This document shows positions 61,637 through 64,000 of a DNA stretch of 64,000 bases, one piece after another. The stretch comes from Clostridiaceae bacterium (lineage in GTDB: Bacteria > Bacillota > Clostridia > TANB77 > CAG-508). Position numbers and translations under genes: made by a program. Every line of letters begins with the position of its first letter. Position 1 is the stretch's first letter. Under the pieces are notes generated by a model, which worked only from the letters and a program-made list of their open reading frames with translations, ran no database searches and was not told the origin of the DNA. The DNA lies in NCBI GenBank assembly GCA_021771025.1, contig JAETPW010000004.1, positions 1 through 64,000 of the forward strand, given 5' to 3'.

Positions 61637-62656
61637 ATGAAAGAACAAGTAGAACAAATCAAACAAAACTCCATCAAAGAAATGGAAGAAGTAAAAACCA
61701 TAAAAGAGCTAACAGAATTAAAAGTAAAATACTTAGGAAAAAAAGGAGAATTAACAACTGTATTAAGAGGAATGGGTAAGCTAAGCCCAGAAGAAAGACC
61801 AATCATAGGAAGCTTAGTCAATAGCGTAAGAGATTTATTAGACGAAAAATTCACCCAAAAAGAAAAAGAACTAAAACGAGAGGAATTAAACCAAAGGCTG
61901 CAAACCGAAACCATAGATATCACAGAACCAAGCCAAAAAATCGAATTAGGATCCATTCATCCCATCACACAAATTATCCAAGAAGTACAAGATATCTTCT
62001 TAGGAATGGGATATCAAATTGCCGATGGACCAGAAGTAGAAAAAACATTCTACAATTTTGACCAATTAAACACACCACCAGATCATCCAGCAAGAGACGT
62101 GCAAGACACCTTTTACATCAATGATGACATCGTGCTAAGAAGCCAAACATCGCCAGTTCAAGCCAGAGTCATGGAAAACCAAAAACCACCAATCAAAATC
62201 ATTTGCCCAGGAGCAGTGTATCGTTCAGACAGCGTAGATGCTACCCACTCACCAGTATTCCATCAAATGGAAGGGCTAGTCGTAGACAAAAACATCACCA
62301 TGACAGACCTAAAAGGAACCCTAGAAATGTTTGCCAAAAAATGCTTAGGAGAAAAAACACAAATCAGATTCAGACCACATCATTTTCCATTTACTGAACC
62401 AAGCGCAGAAGCAGACGTATCGTGTTTCGTCTGTGGAGGAAAAGGCTGCAGAGTATGTAAAGGAGAAGGTTGGATCGAACTACTAGGGTGTGGAATGGTA
62501 CATCCAAATGTACTACGAAACTGTGGAATCGACCCAGAAATATACTCCGGGTTCGCCTTTGGGTTTGGGGTAGAAAGAGTAGCCATGGCCAAGTTTGGCA
62601 TTGATGACTTACGACTACTTTACGAAAATGATGTAAGATTCTTAAAACAATTCTAA
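61637..62656 (+). CDS. pheS: Phenylalanine--tRNA ligase alpha subunit
   Basis: 339 residues, the normal size. An N-terminal coiled coil (about 1-85) precedes the class II core: motif 1 [17 protein letters not shown], motif 2 [21 protein letters not shown] (about 195-215), and motif 3 [13 protein letters not shown] (about 305-317). It charges tRNA-Phe as an alpha2-beta2 enzyme with PheT. Controlled by the T-box just upstream. Confidence 0.97.
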   Translation: MKEQVEQIKQNSIKEMEEVKTIKELTELKVKYLGKKGELTTVLRGMGKLSPEERPIIGSLVNSVRDLLDEKFTQKEKELKREELNQRLQTETIDITEPSQKIELGSIHPITQIIQEVQDIFLGMGYQIADGPEVEKTFYNFDQLNTPPDHPARDVQDTFYINDDIVLRSQTSPVQARVMENQKPPIKIICPGAVYRSDSVDATHSPVFHQMEGLVVDKNITMTDLKGTLEMFAKKCLGEKTQIRFRPHHFPFTEPSAEADVSCFVCGGKGCRVCKGEGWIELLGCGMVHPNVLRNCGIDPEIYSGFAFGFGVERVAMAKFGIDDLRLLYENDVRFLKQF

Positions 62657-62699
62657 GAAGGAAATAAGAAATGGTAAAAATAAAAAAGGAGGGGTGATC

Positions 62700-63131
62700 A
62701 TGGCAATTATTCAAAATAGTAAAAATATGCCGATCAATCCAATGGAAATAATCACCATACCCAAAAAACAAGAAAATCATACAATTCAAAAAACAGACGT
62801 AATAAAGGCATTAGAACAGTATAAACCAGAACTAATCGACCAAATGAACCAAATCGTAAAACAAGAAAAAGACCAGCAAAGTAAAGAGCAAAAAAACGAA
62901 CCAAACCACCAAATATCCATGTCTATTGATGAAAGCGAAAACTTCATTCGTATTATACTAAACTGGGTCAATTGGAATGAACTACAATATGCTGTAGGAA
63001 ATCCTGACGTAGGAGAAGGGTTTCACAATGAATTATTAAAAAAACTAGTCAATCAAATCAGAGAAATCATCCAAAAAGAATTCCCTAACCAAACAATAAC
63101 CCAATCAAAGGACGATGAAATGTCCATTTAG
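62700..63131 (+). CDS. Hypothetical protein between pheS and pheT
   Basis: 143 residues from ATG 62700 (GGAGGGGTGATC SD). Not recognised. A short N-terminal region and a charged linker lead to SIDESENFIRIILNWVNWNE and AVGNPDVGEGFHNELLKKLV. It lies inside the T-box-controlled unit, so it is expressed with the Phe-tRNA synthetase subunits. An insertion between pheS and pheT is unusual. Confidence 0.65.
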   Translation: MAIIQNSKNMPINPMEIITIPKKQENHTIQKTDVIKALEQYKPELIDQMNQIVKQEKDQQSKEQKNEPNHQISMSIDESENFIRIILNWVNWNELQYAVGNPDVGEGFHNELLKKLVNQIREIIQKEFPNQTITQSKDDEMSI

Positions 63132-63330
63132 GGACGTTTCTAAAAAGGACATTTTGCCCCCAAAAACAAAATGTCCAAAACATACCTGTCTATTGTTGGA
63201 CATCAAAAATAAAATAATCAAAACGAACCGTCCCTTGTTGGACACCAAAAATAAAATGATCAAAACGTACCTGTCCCCAATTGGACAAAAAATGTCCCAA
63301 ACAGAAACGTCCCCAAAAGGACAAAAGGAC
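63118..63330. repeat. Family B repeat cluster before pheT
   Basis: At least four units in about 210 bp: ATTTAGGGACGTTTCTAAAA, TTGTTGGACATCAAAAATAA, TTGTTGGACACCAAAAATAA, and TTGGACAAAAAATGTCCC followed by AAACAGAAACGTCCCCAAAA. The two middle units are near-identical direct repeats of about 45 bp. The cluster begins inside the last codons of the previous gene. Confidence 0.85.
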
Positions 63331-63349
63331 AAAGAAGGAGGAAAAAAAC

Positions 63350-64000
63350 ATGAAAGCAAGTAAAGAATGGCTAGAAGAATATAGCAAAATCAACGTAGAT
63401 ACCATAAGCTTAGGAGATAAGCTAACCATGGCAGGGCAAAAAGTAGAAACCATAGAACAAACCGGAAAAGATATCCAAAACGTAGTCGTAGGAAAAATCT
63501 TAAGCATAGAAAAACACCCAGATTCTGATCATCTAATCATCACCCAAGTGGACGTAGGAACCGAAAAGATACAAATCGTCACCGGTGCAGATAACGTAAA
63601 AGAAGGAGACATCATTCCTATTGCCAAAAATGGATCAACCCTTCCAGGAGGCATAACCATCAAAACAGGAAAACTAAGAGGAATAGAATCTTGTGGAATG
63701 ATGTGTGCAGTAACTGAATTAGGGCTAACCCTAAATGACTATCCGGGGCAAATAGAACATGGGATCATGATACTAGATCCAAAACTAGAAAGTAGATTAG
63801 GAGACGATATCACCGATGTACTTAACTTAAAAGAAGAGATCATCGACTTCGAAATCACTCCCAATCGTCCAGACTGCTTATCTATAGAAGGGTTAGGAAG
63901 AGAAGTAGCTGTCACCGTAGGAGAGCCATTTAACAACCCAAGAAAAGACATCGATGAAATGAACGTAGAAAATAAATCAGAAATAGAAGGGCTAACAGTT
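63350..64000 (+). CDS. pheT: Phenylalanine--tRNA ligase beta subunit, 5' part
   Basis: 217 codons before the window ends. The N-terminal tRNA-binding (EMAP-like) domain has VVVGKILSIEKHPDSDHLII (about 46-65) and VTGADNVKEGDIIPIA; KLRGIESCGMMCAVTELGL follows, and FEITPNRPDCLSIEGLGREV (about 167-186) begins the B3-region. AAGGAGG precedes the ATG. Confidence 0.96.
   Translation, partial: MKASKEWLEEYSKINVDTISLGDKLTMAGQKVETIEQTGKDIQNVVVGKILSIEKHPDSDHLIITQVDVGTEKIQIVTGADNVKEGDIIPIAKNGSTLPGGITIKTGKLRGIESCGMMCAVTELGLTLNDYPGQIEHGIMILDPKLESRLGDDITDVLNLKEEIIDFEITPNRPDCLSIEGLGREVAVTVGEPFNNPRKDIDEMNVENKSEIEGLTV

Noticed and set aside
63118..63330. CRISPR array before pheT
   Set aside because: The repeats are too few, diverged and inverted, with no regular spacer length; they belong to the dispersed GGGACG family. 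No cas genes are present.

Overview
The window is low-GC (about one third G+C by eye), gene-dense DNA from a spore-forming member of the Firmicutes, most likely an uncultured gut Clostridia. The evidence is a forespore regulon locus (ytfJ, spoIIAA-spoIIAB-sigF, spoIID, a SpoIIQ-like M23 protein), a LexA/RecA SOS pair, a Phe T-box, a NiCo riboswitch and GGAGG ribosome binding sites throughout. No tRNA or rRNA genes, CRISPR arrays or intact insertion sequences were seen.

Layout. 1-6.8 kb: acetyltransferases, a secreted SH3b-CAP protein, and a stress/xenobiotic group (WYL regulator, two GyrI-like proteins, YoaP-like acetyltransferase, radical SAM enzyme). 6.8-9 kb: decayed DNA (HAD fragment, ISLre2-like transposase remnant), an SSB-like gene and a large structured repeat. 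9-13.9 kb: murF, a CDF metal exporter under a NiCo riboswitch, a solute-binding protein. 14-23.5 kb: recA, recX, scpA, ytfJ, the spoIIA operon, spoIID, spoIIQ-like, lexA. 23.5-37.4 kb: heterodimeric ABC exporter, Schlafen/AlbA-like protein, trxB, NUDIX, decayed MFS gene, epimerase, DUF1287 protein, GntR-ABC operon, maf. 37.8-47.2 kb: an ABC exporter with a truncated partner, ferritin-like protein, BI-1 family protein, addA, two house-cleaning NTPases. 47.6-51.4 kb: an AT-richer accessory island (two P-loop kinases, NUDIX, HIT, LDH/MDH-like). 51.6-59.2 kb: small enzymes and the csoR-copA-copZ copper locus. 59.5-64 kb: a pilin-like surface protein whose 3' end looks like a diversity-generating-retroelement variable region, then T-box-pheS-orf-pheT (cut by the window end).

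The main unusual signal is a recoding pattern. CGG is almost absent as an in-frame codon. Five otherwise well-conserved genes (radical SAM, spoIID, DUF1287, an ABC permease, BI-1) each break frame exactly at an in-frame CGG, and each is restored by reading the following GGN glycine codon in the +1 frame. This suggests programmed +1 frameshifting at a rare or unassigned CGG codon; a systematic sequence error is the alternative.

A second signal is a recurring 5' leader seen at six genes: Shine-Dalgarno, then a hairpin that often carries a 3-5 codon mini-ORF, then a conserved TATGCTAAGAAAA-like tail, then an AUG with no ribosome binding site of its own. A third is a roughly 270-nt element present twice in opposite orientation, with 36-bp arms that differ between copies by compensatory changes. 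Two families of short dispersed intergenic repeats built around GGGGACG are scattered over the whole window.
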